Assembly: GCF_000981805.1 (NCBI RefSeq)
Contig: NZ_CP011132.1
Coordinates: forward strand, 5,208,001 to 5,272,000
Origin: Citrobacter amalonaticus Y19
GTDB taxonomy: Bacteria > Pseudomonadota > Gammaproteobacteria > Enterobacterales > Enterobacteriaceae
Length of the DNA stretch: 64,000 nucleotides
Reading direction: 5' to 3'
The notes below the pieces were generated by a model that searched no databases, was not told the DNA's origin, and saw only the letters and a program-made list of their open reading frames with translations. Position 1 is the first letter of the stretch. The number at the start of each line of letters is the position of its first letter. A program made the translations under genes and the position numbers. Shown here in pieces: positions 32,520-41,349 of the stretch.

Positions 32520-35228
32520 ATGTTTAAAAATATCACTCGCCAGCTGTTTGCCCGGCTTGGCCGCCATCTGCCCGATCGCCTGGTGCATCGCGATCCGTTA
32601 CCGAATGCACAGTCAATTGCCAGCACCCCGATTCCGTCTTCACTGAGTGAACACTGCCTGAAAGTGGCCGTGATGGATGAAAAGACGTTGTGGAAGACGT
32701 TTAATGCGCATCCGGAAGGACTCACTGCGACTGAGGTGAACGCCGCCCGCGAACAACACGGAGAAAACCTTCTGCCCACCCAGAAACCGTCGCCGTGGTG
32801 GAAGCATCTGTGGGTCTGTTATCGTAATCCGTTCAATATCTTACTGACCCTTCTGGGGGCTATCTCGTATGCCACCGAGGATCTATTCGCCGCCGGGGTG
32901 ATCGCCCTGATGGTGGCAATCTCCACGCTGCTTAACTTTGTCCAGGAAGCGCGTTCCACCAAAGCGGCAGATGCGCTGAAAGCGATGGTCAGCAATACCG
33001 CGACGGTGCTGCGGGTCATCAATGATAAAGGGGAAAACGGCTGGGTTGAGCTGCCTATCGATCAACTGGTGCCAGGTGACATCATCAAGCTGTCGGCGGG
33101 GGATATGATCCCGGCCGATCTGCGGGTGATTCAGGCGCGGGATCTGTTTGTCGCCCAGGCGTCGCTAACCGGCGAATCGTTGCCGGTGGAGAAAGTGGCG
33201 CGCACTCGCGACGTCGCTCAAAGCAACCCGCTTGAGTGCGACACCCTCTGCTTTATGGGGACCAACGTGGTGAGCGGCACGGCGCAGGCGATGGTGATCG
33301 CCACCGGCGCCCATACCTGGTTTGGTCAACTGGCAGGGCGCGTCAGCGAACAGGAAAGCGAGCAGAACGCCTTTCAGAAAGGGATCAGCCGCGTCAGTAT
33401 GTTGTTGATTCGCTTTATGCTGGTGATGGCGCCGGTGGTATTGCTCATTAATGGTTATACCAAAGGCGACTGGTGGGAAGCGGCGCTGTTTGCGCTCTCT
33501 GTCGCCGTGGGACTGACGCCGGAAATGTTGCCGATGATTGTCACCTCGACGCTGGCGCGCGGCGCGGTGAAACTGTCGAAGCAAAAAGTGATCGTCAAGC
33601 ATCTGGATGCGATTCAGAACTTCGGCGCGATGGACGTTCTGTGTACCGATAAAACCGGCACGCTGACCCAGGACAAAATAGTGCTGGAGAATCATACGGA
33701 TATCTCCGGCAAGCCCAGTGAACGCGTCCTGCATGCCGCGTGGCTGAACAGCCATTACCAGACCGGGCTGAAAAACCTGCTGGATACCGCCGTGCTGGAA
33801 GGTGTTGATGAAGGGGCCGCGCGCGCGTTGTCTACCCGCTGGCAGAAAATTGATGAGATCCCGTTTGATTTTGAGCGCCGTCGGATGTCGGTGGTGGTAG
33901 CAGAAGAGACGGAGGTACATCAACTGGTGTGTAAAGGCGCGTTGCAGGAGATCCTCAGCGTCTGTACGCAGGTGCGTCATAACGGCGAAATTGTCCCGCT
34001 GGATGACAACATGCTGCGCCGGGTGAAACGCGTGACCGACACGTTGAACCGTCAGGGGCTGCGCGTCGTTGCCGTGGCAACGAAATATTTGCCGGCACGG
34101 GAAGGAGATTATCAGCGCATTGATGAAGCCGATCTGATCCTTGAAGGCTACATTGCCTTCCTCGATCCGCCGAAGGAAACTACCGCCCCCGCCCTGAAGG
34201 CGCTTAACGCCAGTGGTATCACCGTGAAGATCCTGACTGGCGACAGCGAACTGGTGGCTGCGAAGGTGTGCCGTGAGGTGGGCCTGGACGCCGGAGAGGT
34301 GATTGTCGGAAACGAGATTGAAAGCATGAGTGACGATGCGCTCGCCGCATTGGCCCAGCGTACCACGCTGTTTGCACGCCTGACGCCGATGCATAAAGAA
34401 CGGATTGTCCGGTTGCTCAAACGCGAAGGGCACGTGGTGGGTTTTATGGGCGACGGCATCAACGACGCGCCAGCGCTGCGTGCGGCGGATATCGGCATCT
34501 CGGTTGACGGTGCGGTCGATATCGCCCGTGAAGCGGCCGATATCATCCTGCTGGAAAAGAGCCTGATGGTACTGGAAGAAGGAGTGATTGAAGGGCGCCG
34601 TACGTTCTCCAATATGCTGAAGTACATCAAGATGACCGCCAGTTCTAACTTTGGCAACGTCTTTAGCGTGCTGGTGGCGAGCGCCTTTTTGCCGTTCTTG
34701 CCTATGCTGCCGCTACACTTGCTGATTCAGAACCTGCTGTACGATGTCTCCCAGGTGGCGATCCCGTTTGATAACGTTGACGATGAGCAGATCCAGAAAC
34801 CACAGCGCTGGAATCCGGCGGATTTGGGTCGCTTCATGCTCTTCTTTGGCCCGATCAGCTCCATCTTCGACATTCTGACGTTTTGCCTGATGTGGTGGGT
34901 ATTCCACGCCAACGTGCCGGAAGCGCAAACGCTGTTCCAGTCAGGCTGGTTTGTGGTGGGACTGCTGTCGCAAACGCTGATTGTGCATATGATTCGTACG
35001 CGCCGTGTGCCATTCATTCAAAGTCGCGCTGCCTGGCCGCTGCTGTTGATGACGCTGGTGGTGATGGTCGTGGGAATTGCGCTGCCATTTTCGCCGCTGG
35101 CAGGTTATCTGCAATTGCAGGCGTTACCGCTCAGTTATTTCCCCTGGCTGGTGGCGATCCTGGTGGGTTATATGACGTTAACGCAACTGGTGAAAGGCTT
35201 CTATAGCCGCCGCTACGGCTGGCAGTAA
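32520..35228 (+). CDS. mgtA: Magnesium-transporting P-type ATPase
   Basis: Type IIIB P-type ATPase, 902 aa, that imports Mg2+ into the cytoplasm. It shows the TGES actuator motif, the phosphorylated Asp in DKTGTLT (about residue 377), KILTGD, and MGDGINDAPAL, with about ten membrane helices. It is under PhoP control with the mgtL leader. A strong terminator follows the stop. Confidence 0.98.
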   Translation: MFKNITRQLFARLGRHLPDRLVHRDPLPNAQSIASTPIPSSLSEHCLKVAVMDEKTLWKTFNAHPEGLTATEVNAAREQHGENLLPTQKPSPWWKHLWVCYRNPFNILLTLLGAISYATEDLFAAGVIALMVAISTLLNFVQEARSTKAADALKAMVSNTATVLRVINDKGENGWVELPIDQLVPGDIIKLSAGDMIPADLRVIQARDLFVAQASLTGESLPVEKVARTRDVAQSNPLECDTLCFMGTNVVSGTAQAMVIATGAHTWFGQLAGRVSEQESEQNAFQKGISRVSMLLIRFMLVMAPVVLLINGYTKGDWWEAALFALSVAVGLTPEMLPMIVTSTLARGAVKLSKQKVIVKHLDAIQNFGAMDVLCTDKTGTLTQDKIVLENHTDISGKPSERVLHAAWLNSHYQTGLKNLLDTAVLEGVDEGAARALSTRWQKIDEIPFDFERRRMSVVVAEETEVHQLVCKGALQEILSVCTQVRHNGEIVPLDDNMLRRVKRVTDTLNRQGLRVVAVATKYLPAREGDYQRIDEADLILEGYIAFLDPPKETTAPALKALNASGITVKILTGDSELVAAKVCREVGLDAGEVIVGNEIESMSDDALAALAQRTTLFARLTPMHKERIVRLLKREGHVVGFMGDGINDAPALRAADIGISVDGAVDIAREAADIILLEKSLMVLEEGVIEGRRTFSNMLKYIKMTASSNFGNVFSVLVASAFLPFLPMLPLHLLIQNLLYDVSQVAIPFDNVDDEQIQKPQRWNPADLGRFMLFFGPISSIFDILTFCLMWWVFHANVPEAQTLFQSGWFVVGLLSQTLIVHMIRTRRVPFIQSRAAWPLLLMTLVVMVVGIALPFSPLAGYLQLQALPLSYFPWLVAILVGYMTLTQLVKGFYSRRYGWQ

Positions 35229-35236
35229 ACAAAAAT

Positions 35237-35269
35237 AATGGCTGCTTCGGCAGCCATTCTCTTTTTTTT
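35237..35269 (+). terminator. Intrinsic terminator of mgtA
   Basis: AATGGCTGC-TTCG-GCAGCCATT stem-loop followed by TCTCTTTTTTT, 8 bp after the stop. Confidence 0.92.
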
Positions 35270-35587
35270 ACCGTGCAAGAATATATTCTTTCCCTCCGTC
35301 GTGTTTTATTTTTTTTGAAAAACAAAAGTGGTGTGGTTGATCACAATTTAAGCCCTCTTCAGAACATCTTTTTTCCAGGAAAAAGACCTTCATTGCAAAA
35401 ATGAAACAGCGTGCTAAAAAAAATTCCATCCTGCGTCATTTTATGAACATAATCATCGTAATAATTTGTTACACCGACTCGTCTGCGTGGGCAATGTCAT
35501 TCCTTACTGTCCCTTTTAATTAAGGCGGCCCTCTATCCTGCAAGTCGTTTGTATTTATGAAAATTATAAACCTCTGGAGATGGAAAA
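35270..35587. other. Upstream region of the TRAP transporter operon
   Basis: About 318 bp, AT-rich, with no gene. The only signal found by eye is the CRP-like site at 35330-35345. Confidence 0.6.
35330..35345. promoter_or_regulatory. Candidate CRP site upstream of the TRAP operon
   Basis: GGTGT-GGTTGA-TCACA matches TGTGA-N6-TCACA at 8 of 10 positions, about 250 bp before the binding-protein gene. Confidence 0.4.
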
Positions 35588-36565
35588 ATGAAACTGACCA
35601 AAACCTTGTTGAACCTGTGTATGGGGTCTGCCTTGCTGCTGGCCGCTCAGGCGGCGTCTGCACAAACGTTGCGTGCGGCAGATGTCCATCCGGCGGATTA
35701 TCCGAACGTGGTCGCTGTGAAGCATATGGGTGAAAAACTCAGCGCCGCTACCGACGGGCGTCTGGATATTAAAACCTTCCCGGGCGGTGTGCTGGGCGAT
35801 GAAAAGCAGATGATTGAACAGGCGCAACTGGGCGCGATTGATATTATCCGCGTGTCGATGTCTCCGGTTGCCGCCATATTGCCAGAGATTAACGTCTTTA
35901 CGCTGCCCTATATCTTCCGTGATGAAGATCACCTGCACAAAGTGCTGGACGGGGCGATTGGTCAGGAAATTGGCGACAGACTCACCGCCAACAGCCAGTC
36001 CCGACTGGTGTTTCTTGGCTGGATGGATGCAGGTACGCGTAACCTGATTACCAAGGATCCGGTCGTGAAACCGGAAGACCTGAAGGGGATGAAAATCCGC
36101 GTTCAGACCAGCCCGGTATCGCTCGATACCTTAAAAGCGATGGGCGCGAATGCGATCGCCATGGGGACCAGCGAGGTGTTCAGCGGGATGCAGACCGGGG
36201 TCATTGATGGCACAGAAAATAACCCACCAACCTTTGTCGCGCATAACTATCTGCCGGTTGCCAAAAATTACACCTGGAGTAAGCATTTCATTATTCCTGA
36301 GCTGTTCCTGTTTTCAAAAGCCAAGTGGGATAAGTTGAAAAAAGAAGATCAGGATTTAATTATTAAACTGGCGAGAGAAGCACAAATGGAGCAGCGCCAA
36401 CTCTGGGAAGCATATAACGCGAAATCGCTGGAAACGATGAAAGCGAATGGTGTGAATTTTCATGATATCGATACGAACTATTTCTATAAAGCCACACAGC
36501 CCGTCCGGGAGCAATATGGTAAAGACCACCAGGATTTGATCAAGCGAATTCAGGATGTGAAGTAA
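35588..36565 (+). CDS. TRAP transporter substrate-binding protein (DctP family)
   Basis: A 325-aa periplasmic binding protein with a Sec signal peptide (MKLTKTLLN to ASA). The mature part has the DctP-family fold. GMKIRVQTS carries the conserved Arg that binds the substrate carboxylate, and VIDGTENNPPTF resembles the helix motif of sugar-acid/uronate TRAP proteins more than that of C4-dicarboxylate ones. It would capture an organic acid and deliver it to the DctQM membrane pair. The substrate is not determined. GGAG precedes the ATG. Confidence 0.92.
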   Translation: MKLTKTLLNLCMGSALLLAAQAASAQTLRAADVHPADYPNVVAVKHMGEKLSAATDGRLDIKTFPGGVLGDEKQMIEQAQLGAIDIIRVSMSPVAAILPEINVFTLPYIFRDEDHLHKVLDGAIGQEIGDRLTANSQSRLVFLGWMDAGTRNLITKDPVVKPEDLKGMKIRVQTSPVSLDTLKAMGANAIAMGTSEVFSGMQTGVIDGTENNPPTFVAHNYLPVAKNYTWSKHFIIPELFLFSKAKWDKLKKEDQDLIIKLAREAQMEQRQLWEAYNAKSLETMKANGVNFHDIDTNYFYKATQPVREQYGKDHQDLIKRIQDVK

Positions 36566-36626
36566 TTCATCAGGCGGGTGACGGAGGTCATCCGCCTGAA
36601 TCGGTTATTCGTTCGAGGTGATGATT

Positions 36627-37136
36627 ATGGGTGAATGTTATTCATCGGTAATGGATGTGCTGTATCGAATTTCAATGTGGATTGCCGGGCTGGCTTTATT
36701 GGTAATGGTCGCGGTTATTCCTGTAGGAATATTCGCGCGCTATGTGATGAATAGCGCGCTGTCCTGGCCTGAACCGGTCGCCATATTATGCATGGTGACA
36801 TTCACCTTTGTCGGTGCGGCGGTCAGTTACCGTGCGGGTTCGCATATTGCTGTCAGCATGGTGACCGATCGTCTTGGCGAAATGGGACGCCGGATCTGCT
36901 TTATCGGTGCCGATCTGATGCTGCTGGCGATCAGTATTTTTATTCTTTGGTACGGTTCGACGCTCTGTTACGAGTTGTGGCAACAACCCGTGGCGGAATT
37001 TCCCATTTTGACTGCCGGGGAAAACTATCTTCCGCTCCCTATCGGTTCTGCGATCACGCTGCTTTTCATCATCGAAAAGATCTGTCGTGGCGATCAGTAT
37101 CAACGTCCCGTCGTCATGCTGGGTTCAACCAGTTGA
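36627..37136 (+). CDS. TRAP transporter small permease (DctQ family)
   Basis: About 169 aa with four hydrophobic segments (e.g. ISMWIAGLALLVMVAVIPVGIFARYVM). RYVMN...LSWPEP...MVTFTFVGAAVSYR is the DctQ signature. ATG 36627 is preferred, eight bases after GAGG; earlier in-frame GTG/ATG codons at 36618 and 36621 overlap that box. It is the small membrane subunit of the tripartite transporter, between the binding protein and DctM. Confidence 0.92.
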   Translation: MGECYSSVMDVLYRISMWIAGLALLVMVAVIPVGIFARYVMNSALSWPEPVAILCMVTFTFVGAAVSYRAGSHIAVSMVTDRLGEMGRRICFIGADLMLLAISIFILWYGSTLCYELWQQPVAEFPILTAGENYLPLPIGSAITLLFIIEKICRGDQYQRPVVMLGSTS

Positions 37137-37166
37137 TGACCGAACCGACTTCATAGGGGAAAGCAA

Positions 37167-38453
37167 ATGGATGCATTTATTCTCGTTTTTACGCTCGGCA
37201 TCATGCTGGCGATTGGGGTGCCGGTGGCGTACGCGGTGGGGATCAGCGCGATCGTCGGGGCGTGGTATATCGATATCCCGCTGGAAGCGGTGATGATCCA
37301 GTTGACCAACGGCGTGAACAAATTCTCGCTGCTGGCGATCCCATTCTTTATTCTGGCCGGTGCGATTATGGCGGAAGGGGGGATCGCGCGGCGGTTAGTG
37401 AACTTCGCCTACATCTTTGTTGGCTTCATCCGTGGCGGTCTGTCGCTGGTGAACATTGTGGCGTCGACCTTCTTTGGCGCGATCTCAGGATCGTCGGTGG
37501 CGGATACCGCGTCCATCGGTTCGGTGATGATCCCTGAAATGGATAAGAAAGGGTATCCGCGCGACTTCGCCGCAGCGGTTACCGCCAGCGGTTCGGTGCA
37601 GGCAATCCTGACGCCGCCCAGCCATAACTCGGTTATCTACTCGCTGGCGACGGGCGGTACGGTGTCGATTGCCGCGCTGTTCATTGCCGGGATCCTGCCG
37701 GGGCTGTTGCTGAGCTTTGCCCTGATGGTGATGTGCGTGGGCTTTGCCCATAAGCGCGGCTACCCGAAAGGGGAGCGCGTACCGTTCCGACAGGCGCTGA
37801 AGATCTTTCTCGATACGCTGTGGGGACTGATGACGGTCGTCATCATCATGGGCGGGATCCTTTCCGGTATCTTTACCGCAACGGAATCGGCGGCGATCGC
37901 CTGCCTGTGGGCGTTCTTCGTGACCATGTTTATCTACCGCGACTACAAATGGTCTGAACTGCCGAAGCTGATGTATCGCACGGTGAAGACCGTAACCATC
38001 GTGATGATCCTGATTGGTTTCGCCGCGGCATTTGGCGCCATTATGACGTACATGCAGTTGCCGATGCGCATTACCGAAGCCTTCACCAGCATCTCGGATA
38101 ACAAGTATGTCATCCTGATGTGCATTAACATCATGCTGCTGCTGATCGGTACGCTGATGGACATGGCGCCGCTGATCCTGATCCTGACGCCCGTGCTGCT
38201 GCCGGTCACCAACGCTCTCGGCATTGATCCGGTACACTTCGGGATGATTATGCTGGTGAACCTGGGGATTGGCCTGATCACGCCGCCGGTGGGCTCGGTG
38301 CTGTTTGTCGCCAGTGCGGTGAGTAAACAGAAGATAGAGCAGGTGGTGAAGGCGATGCTACCGTTCTATGCGGTGCTTTTCCTGGTGCTGATGCTGGTGA
38401 CCTATATCCCGGCGATTTCGCTGTTCCTGCCGAAATTCTTTGGCGTGATGTGA
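37167..38453 (+). CDS. TRAP transporter large permease (DctM family)
   Basis: A 428-aa integral membrane protein with about eleven or twelve hydrophobic segments. It belongs to the ion-transporter superfamily; ASTFFGAISGSSVADTASIGSVMIP and LITPPVGSVLFVAS are characteristic re-entrant loops. It couples uptake to a Na+ gradient in known members. Start behind AGGGGAAAG. It is the last gene of the three-gene operon; no catabolic gene follows, and a bidirectional terminator separates it from ridA. Confidence 0.94.
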   Translation: MDAFILVFTLGIMLAIGVPVAYAVGISAIVGAWYIDIPLEAVMIQLTNGVNKFSLLAIPFFILAGAIMAEGGIARRLVNFAYIFVGFIRGGLSLVNIVASTFFGAISGSSVADTASIGSVMIPEMDKKGYPRDFAAAVTASGSVQAILTPPSHNSVIYSLATGGTVSIAALFIAGILPGLLLSFALMVMCVGFAHKRGYPKGERVPFRQALKIFLDTLWGLMTVVIIMGGILSGIFTATESAAIACLWAFFVTMFIYRDYKWSELPKLMYRTVKTVTIVMILIGFAAAFGAIMTYMQLPMRITEAFTSISDNKYVILMCINIMLLLIGTLMDMAPLILILTPVLLPVTNALGIDPVHFGMIMLVNLGIGLITPPVGSVLFVASAVSKQKIEQVVKAMLPFYAVLFLVLMLVTYIPAISLFLPKFFGVM

Positions 38454-38468
38454 GGGGACGGCAGTGAC

Positions 38469-38498
38469 AAAAATCCGGGCATTTATGCCCGGATTTTT
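38469..38498. terminator. Bidirectional terminator between the TRAP operon and ridA
   Basis: AAAAATCCGGGCAT / ATGCCCGGATTTTT is a 14-bp perfect stem with a 2-nt loop and A/T tails on both strands. Confidence 0.9.
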
Positions 38499-38507
38499 GT
38501 TTATCGC

Positions 38508-38894
38508 TTAGCGACGAACGGCGATCGCTTCGATCTCGATCTTCACGTCTTTTGGCAGACGCGCGACTTCCACGCAGGAACGTGCCGGGAAGGTGGCGTT
38601 GTGCTCGGTGAAGAACGCTTCGTAGGTGGCGTTGACGGTCGCGAAATCGTTCAGATCTTTGACAAACACGGTCGTTTTCACGATGTCGCCCACTTTCAGG
38701 CCAGCGGCTTCAACGATAGCTTTCACGTTTTCCAGTGACTGACGCGCCTGTGCAGAGACGTCGTCCGCCACGCTGCCGGTTTTCGGATCAACCGGGATCT
38801 GACCGGAAGTGATGATCATGCTGCCCAGATCAACGCCCTGAACATATGGACCGATTGCTGCGGGTGCATTTTCCGTCGCGATAGTTTTGCTCAT
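38508..38894 (-). CDS. ridA: 2-iminobutanoate/2-iminopropanoate deaminase
   Basis: A 128-aa cytosolic trimeric protein of the YjgF/YER057c/UK114 family. It hydrolyses reactive imines and enamines released by PLP dehydratases such as threonine deaminase. The conserved active-site Arg is in ARSCVEVARLP (about residue 105), and the IGPYVQG and SGQIPVDP motifs are intact. It is downstream of pyrBI on the same strand but has its own ribosome-binding site (AGGAG). Confidence 0.98.
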   Translation of the reverse strand: MSKTIATENAPAAIGPYVQGVDLGSMIITSGQIPVDPKTGSVADDVSAQARQSLENVKAIVEAAGLKVGDIVKTTVFVKDLNDFATVNATYEAFFTEHNATFPARSCVEVARLPKDVKIEIEAIAVRR

Positions 38895-38970
38895 GATTTC
38901 TCCTGAAGTACAGCGGTAAAAGAATTTTCCCAGGTATTATAGGTAGCCAGGAATTTATAACCAACCCCAA

Positions 38971-39432
38971 TTAGTTGGCCAGCACCACATAATGAGAAAA
39001 CTCTTTTTCACAGTATTTGCATTTGAGAGCAATGTCATCTACGCGTTTTTTCACTGCGAAGCTGGATGAAACCGGCTCGGCGTGGCTGATGCAGTTACTG
39101 TTCGGGCAGACCAGCACGCTGTCGATGCGATCCGGCAGGCTTGGGCGAGATTTCCCTACCACTTCGTAGTTGTCGATACGGTTAACGGTGGCCTGCGGCG
39201 CGTACAGTGACAGTTGGTTAACCTGTTCGGCGGTCAGGAAGGTATTCTCGATTTTTATCAGGTCTTTACGCCCCATTTCACCAGAAGGCAGGTTAAGACC
39301 GATGGTGATGCGCTGATCGGTTTCGGTCAACTTAAACAGGGTCAGCAATTTAAAGCCAACCTGCGCGGGAATATGGTCGATTACGGTGCCGCATTTGATC
39401 GCTTCAACCTGCAGTTTATTATCGTGTGTCAT
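38971..39432 (-). CDS. pyrI: Aspartate carbamoyltransferase regulatory chain
   Basis: A 153-aa regulatory subunit that binds CTP/ATP and gives allosteric control of PyrB. The four zinc-binding cysteines are present: CPNSNC (about 109/114) and CKYC (about 138/141). It begins 14 bp after the pyrB stop behind GGGGAGA. It is the third element of pyrLBI. Confidence 0.98.
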   Translation of the reverse strand: MTHDNKLQVEAIKCGTVIDHIPAQVGFKLLTLFKLTETDQRITIGLNLPSGEMGRKDLIKIENTFLTAEQVNQLSLYAPQATVNRIDNYEVVGKSRPSLPDRIDSVLVCPNSNCISHAEPVSSSFAVKKRVDDIALKCKYCEKEFSHYVVLAN

Positions 39433-39446
39433 CTCGTTATCTCCCC

Positions 39447-40382
39447 TTACAGTGCCAGATCGCTAGTCAGAACCAGTGCCAGTAACGCCTGGCGCGCGAA
39501 AATCCCGTTGCCTGCCTGCTGGAAATACCAGGCGTGTGGCGTTTTATCCACGTCCGTGGCGATTTCATCAATACGCGGCAGCGGATGCAGTACCTTCATG
39601 TTTTCCCGTGCACCCGCCAGGTCGCTGGCGCGCAGAACAAACTGGGCCTTCACGTTGGCGTATTCTGAAGGGTCCAGACGTTCTTTCTGCACGCGGGTCA
39701 TGTACAGAATGTCCACCTCCGCCATCACCTCTTCGATAGAGGAGTGCAGGCTCCAGGCAATGCCTTTATCGTCGAGCATATCGAGAATGTACTGCGGCAT
39801 CGCCAGCGCATCCGGGGCGATGAAGTAGAAGCGGTTGCCGTCAAACTTCGCCAGCGCCTGCGTCAGCGAGTGTACGGTACGGCCATATTTCAGGTCGCCG
39901 ACCATCGCCACATGCAGATTGTTCAGACGACCCTGCGTTTCCTGAATGGTGAACAGATCCAGCAGCGTCTGGGTCGGATGCTGGTTCGAGCCGTCGCCCG
40001 CGTTCAGTACCGGCACCTTGCCGGAGAATTCCGTCGCCAGACGTGCCGCGCCTTCCTGTGGGTGGCGCATCACGATCGCGTCAACGTAGGTGCTGATAAC
40101 CGAGATGGTATCCGCCAGCGTCTCGCCTTTCTTGCCCAGCGACGTGTTGGCGCTGTCGGAGAAGCCGACCACGCTGGCGCCCAGGCGGTGCATTGAGGTT
40201 TCAAACGACAAGCGGGTACGGGTAGAGGCTTCAAAGAAGCAACTGGCAATCACCTTGTGCTTGAGCAGTTCCGGTTGTGGGTTAGCTTTTAATTTCGCCG
40301 CGGTCGCCAGCACCAGATTGAGGTCGTCGCGACTGAGGTCGTTTATGGAAATGATGTGTTTTTGATATAGCGGGTTAGCCAT
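39447..40382 (-). CDS. pyrB: Aspartate carbamoyltransferase catalytic chain
   Basis: A 311-aa catalytic subunit that makes carbamoyl-aspartate, the committed step of pyrimidine synthesis. The carbamoyl-phosphate loop STRTRLSFE and HPLPR are present. ATG 40382 (MANPLYQKH) follows CAGGAGATAA and gives the E. coli length. Expression is controlled by UTP-sensitive attenuation in the pyrL leader. Confidence 0.98.
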   Translation of the reverse strand: MANPLYQKHIISINDLSRDDLNLVLATAAKLKANPQPELLKHKVIASCFFEASTRTRLSFETSMHRLGASVVGFSDSANTSLGKKGETLADTISVISTYVDAIVMRHPQEGAARLATEFSGKVPVLNAGDGSNQHPTQTLLDLFTIQETQGRLNNLHVAMVGDLKYGRTVHSLTQALAKFDGNRFYFIAPDALAMPQYILDMLDDKGIAWSLHSSIEEVMAEVDILYMTRVQKERLDPSEYANVKAQFVLRASDLAGARENMKVLHPLPRIDEIATDVDKTPHAWYFQQAGNGIFARQALLALVLTSDLAL

Positions 40383-40403
40383 GTTTATCTCCTGACGCCC
40401 GGG

Positions 40404-40432
40404 CAAAAAAAAAGCCCCTCATTTGAGGGGCT
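40404..40432 (-). terminator. pyrBI attenuator
   Basis: On the minus strand AGCCCCTC / GAGGGGCT (8-bp stem, 4-nt loop) is followed by nine T residues. It ends the leader transcript when UTP is plentiful and RNA polymerase does not pause. Confidence 0.93.
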
Positions 40433-40520
40433 GGGAATAGGTTAGCAACGGAAAGAAAAACGGCAGGCCAGCGTCTGTTTTCAGACGCGGTAAGACAGAA
40501 TGTCGTACACACTGGACCAT
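40419..40520 (-). CDS. pyrL: PyrL leader peptide (shortened)
   Basis: A 33-codon frame beginning MVQCVRHSVLPRL, from ATG 40520 behind GGAGGAAG to TGA 40419-40421. The K-12 peptide is 44 aa; here the frame stops in the first arm of the attenuator stem (SQPLK). The U-rich coding stretch for FFFP supplies the UTP-dependent pause. Tight coupling of ribosome and polymerase keeps the attenuator from forming at low UTP. Confidence 0.9.
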   Translation of the reverse strand: MVQCVRHSVLPRLKTDAGLPFFFPLLTYSQPLK

Positions 40521-40545
40521 ACTTCCTCCCGGCAAATTGTCCGCG

Positions 40546-40573
40546 ATTATACTCAGCTCCGTTTGCGGATCAA
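40546..40573 (-). promoter_or_regulatory. pyrLBI promoter
   Basis: On the minus strand TTGATC, a 16-bp spacer and TATAAT (plus-strand 40568-40573 and 40546-40551). It is followed by the leader that encodes pyrL. Confidence 0.75.
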
Positions 40574-40618
40574 GCAAATAATGCCATTTTTATTCAACGC
40601 AAACGGTTTTAATGAATA

Positions 40619-41101
40619 TTAATTCATTTTTAGTAAGTAGTTAATCTGTTTGTGGACAAGGCCTGTCCGCTGCACAACCCGTGGGGCAACCCAGACAATA
40701 CTGCTACCCGCGATCACTCCCAGGATCTCCGGCAGGGCATGATAATCGAGGATCCTGGCAACGGCGCGACCATAACCGGCGGCGGTATGGATAAGGATAA
40801 ATTCGCTGTTGTGCTCCACGCTCACCACCATTTCAGCAATCGAACGGGCGGCATCGGGGGCAGGGCGCAATTGCGGATTTACGGAATAAATTTTTTGTCC
40901 TTTCGTATTTCTAATTTTTATGACGCCAAGAATTTTCAGCAGGCGGGAAACCGTCGACTGGCTGATGGTTTCAAAGCCGTAGTTTTGCAGATCGCGGCGG
41001 ATCTCCTCCTGCGAGAGATAACTTTTTTCGCCAATCAGGCGCTGACAAACAGAGAGCTGCAGTTCTTCTTTTTCTGAAGCGGGTTGGTAAAGTTTCATCA
41101 T
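40619..41101 (-). CDS. ArgR-family transcriptional regulator (arginine deiminase cluster paralogue)
   Basis: A 160-aa ArgR/AhrC-type protein. The N-terminal winged HTH is intact (SQEEIRRDLQNYGFETISQSTVSRLLK, about 30-56). The C-terminal oligomerisation domain keeps ILIHTAAGYGRAVARILD and EILGVIAG. The Asp pair that contacts L-arginine in E. coli ArgR (GTIAGDD) is replaced by Ser133-Ser134 (GVIAGSS). It therefore may not respond to arginine in the normal way. It lies beyond the 3' end of the arginine deiminase operon and probably regulates it. A housekeeping argR would be elsewhere on the chromosome. Confidence 0.9.
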   Translation of the reverse strand: MMKLYQPASEKEELQLSVCQRLIGEKSYLSQEEIRRDLQNYGFETISQSTVSRLLKILGVIKIRNTKGQKIYSVNPQLRPAPDAARSIAEMVVSVEHNSEFILIHTAAGYGRAVARILDYHALPEILGVIAGSSIVWVAPRVVQRTGLVHKQINYLLKMN

Positions 41102-41302
41102 CAGTTAGTCCAGTGTAATCAGCCGAAGATAACAACCAATAGATCTGCCCAATGTTTCTATTTTTAATTGATGACGCACTAAGCAAACGTTCTCCATTTC
41201 AACCGGGATGTGTTTGATCGGCTTATTGAAATTTTACTGGAGCGCGCTTCAGCATCCTGACGGATGGCATCTTCATGAGAAAATATTCCACTTAGTCGTC
41301 TA

Positions 41303-41336
41303 AGGGAAGACGGAGTTTTGCCGCTTCGTCTTCCCT
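41303..41336 (-). terminator. Hairpin downstream of the arc operon
   Basis: AGGGAAGACG / CGTCTTCCCT, a perfect 10-bp stem with a 14-nt loop, 14 bp beyond the antiporter stop. No T-tract follows, so it may only partly stop transcription before the ArgR-like gene. Confidence 0.45.
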
Positions 41337-41349
41337 GTGTTGACGTGCA

